From assembly GCA_964387935.1 (NCBI GenBank), contig CAYLZN010000303.1, positions 1 to 7,198 on the forward strand: 7,198 nt of DNA, read 5' to 3'. Below are positions 7,116 to 7,198 of this stretch, one piece after another (within the stretch, counting starts at the first letter, position 1; the number at the start of each line of letters is the position of its first letter). The DNA is from CAYLZN01 sp964387935. GTDB lineage: Bacteria; Acidobacteriota; Vicinamibacteria; Vicinamibacterales; JAFNAJ01. The position numbers and the translations under genes were made by a program. The notes below the pieces were generated by a model, which was given only the letters and a program-made list of their open reading frames with translations, had not been told where the DNA came from and searched no databases.

Positions 7116-7198
7116 CCTCAACTTCCCCCGACCATTTCCCCCCCCGCCTCGTCAGAACGTTCGTCGCCACCCTTTCGGCGGGCAGGAGATCAGGAGCA
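7116..7198. other. Non-coding tail, possible leader of a gene beyond the window
   Basis: No convincing reading frame is seen. There is a run of eight C (7138-7145), and two AGGAG sites at 7184-7188 and 7192-7196 close to the window end. Either AGGAG could be the ribosome binding site of a + strand gene starting just beyond 7198, but that start is not visible. Confidence 0.25.

Overview
The window is a dense, very GC-rich bacterial segment (about 70% GC by eye), with every supported gene on the + strand. The first three genes overlap at their junctions: the 3' part of an addB-like nuclease gene (cut by the window start), a complete addA helicase-nuclease gene, and a gene for a MutS-type ATPase with predicted membrane segments. 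After a short spacer comes a small carboxymuconolactone decarboxylase (CMD)-family gene, followed by about 245 bases of non-coding DNA dominated by a heptamer repeat arranged as two inverted arms. The GC content, the addB-addA order, the membrane MutS-like protein and the intergenic heptamer arrays suggest an Acidobacteriota (Vicinamibacteria-like) chromosome, but this is recollection-based inference; proteobacterial or myxobacterial origin is not excluded.

Region by region: 2-1132 is the C-terminal nuclease half of AddB with a complete-looking set of iron-sulfur cysteines. 1125-4634 is full-length AddA with all superfamily 1A helicase motifs and an intact C-terminal PD-(D/E)XK nuclease. 4631-6502 is a 623-residue MutS-like protein with a good ATPase, a middle helical part and four likely membrane helices. 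6503-6620 is a spacer with three tandem CACCCGG units and the ribosome binding site of the next gene. 6621-6953 is the CMD protein. 6954-7198 is non-coding with the inverted heptamer arrays.

How they work together: AddA and AddB form the AddAB helicase-nuclease, which resects double-strand breaks for RecA loading. The overlaps (8 bases between addB and addA, 4 bases between addA and the MutS-like gene) predict one transcript and translational coupling. They place the membrane MutS-like ATPase in the same expression unit as break repair. The CMD gene has its own spacer and is probably unrelated in function. No mobile element, tRNA, rRNA or CRISPR array was seen. The most notable points are the MutS-like protein coupled to addBA, a sliding-clamp-like motif in an AddA insertion, and the inverted heptamer arrays.
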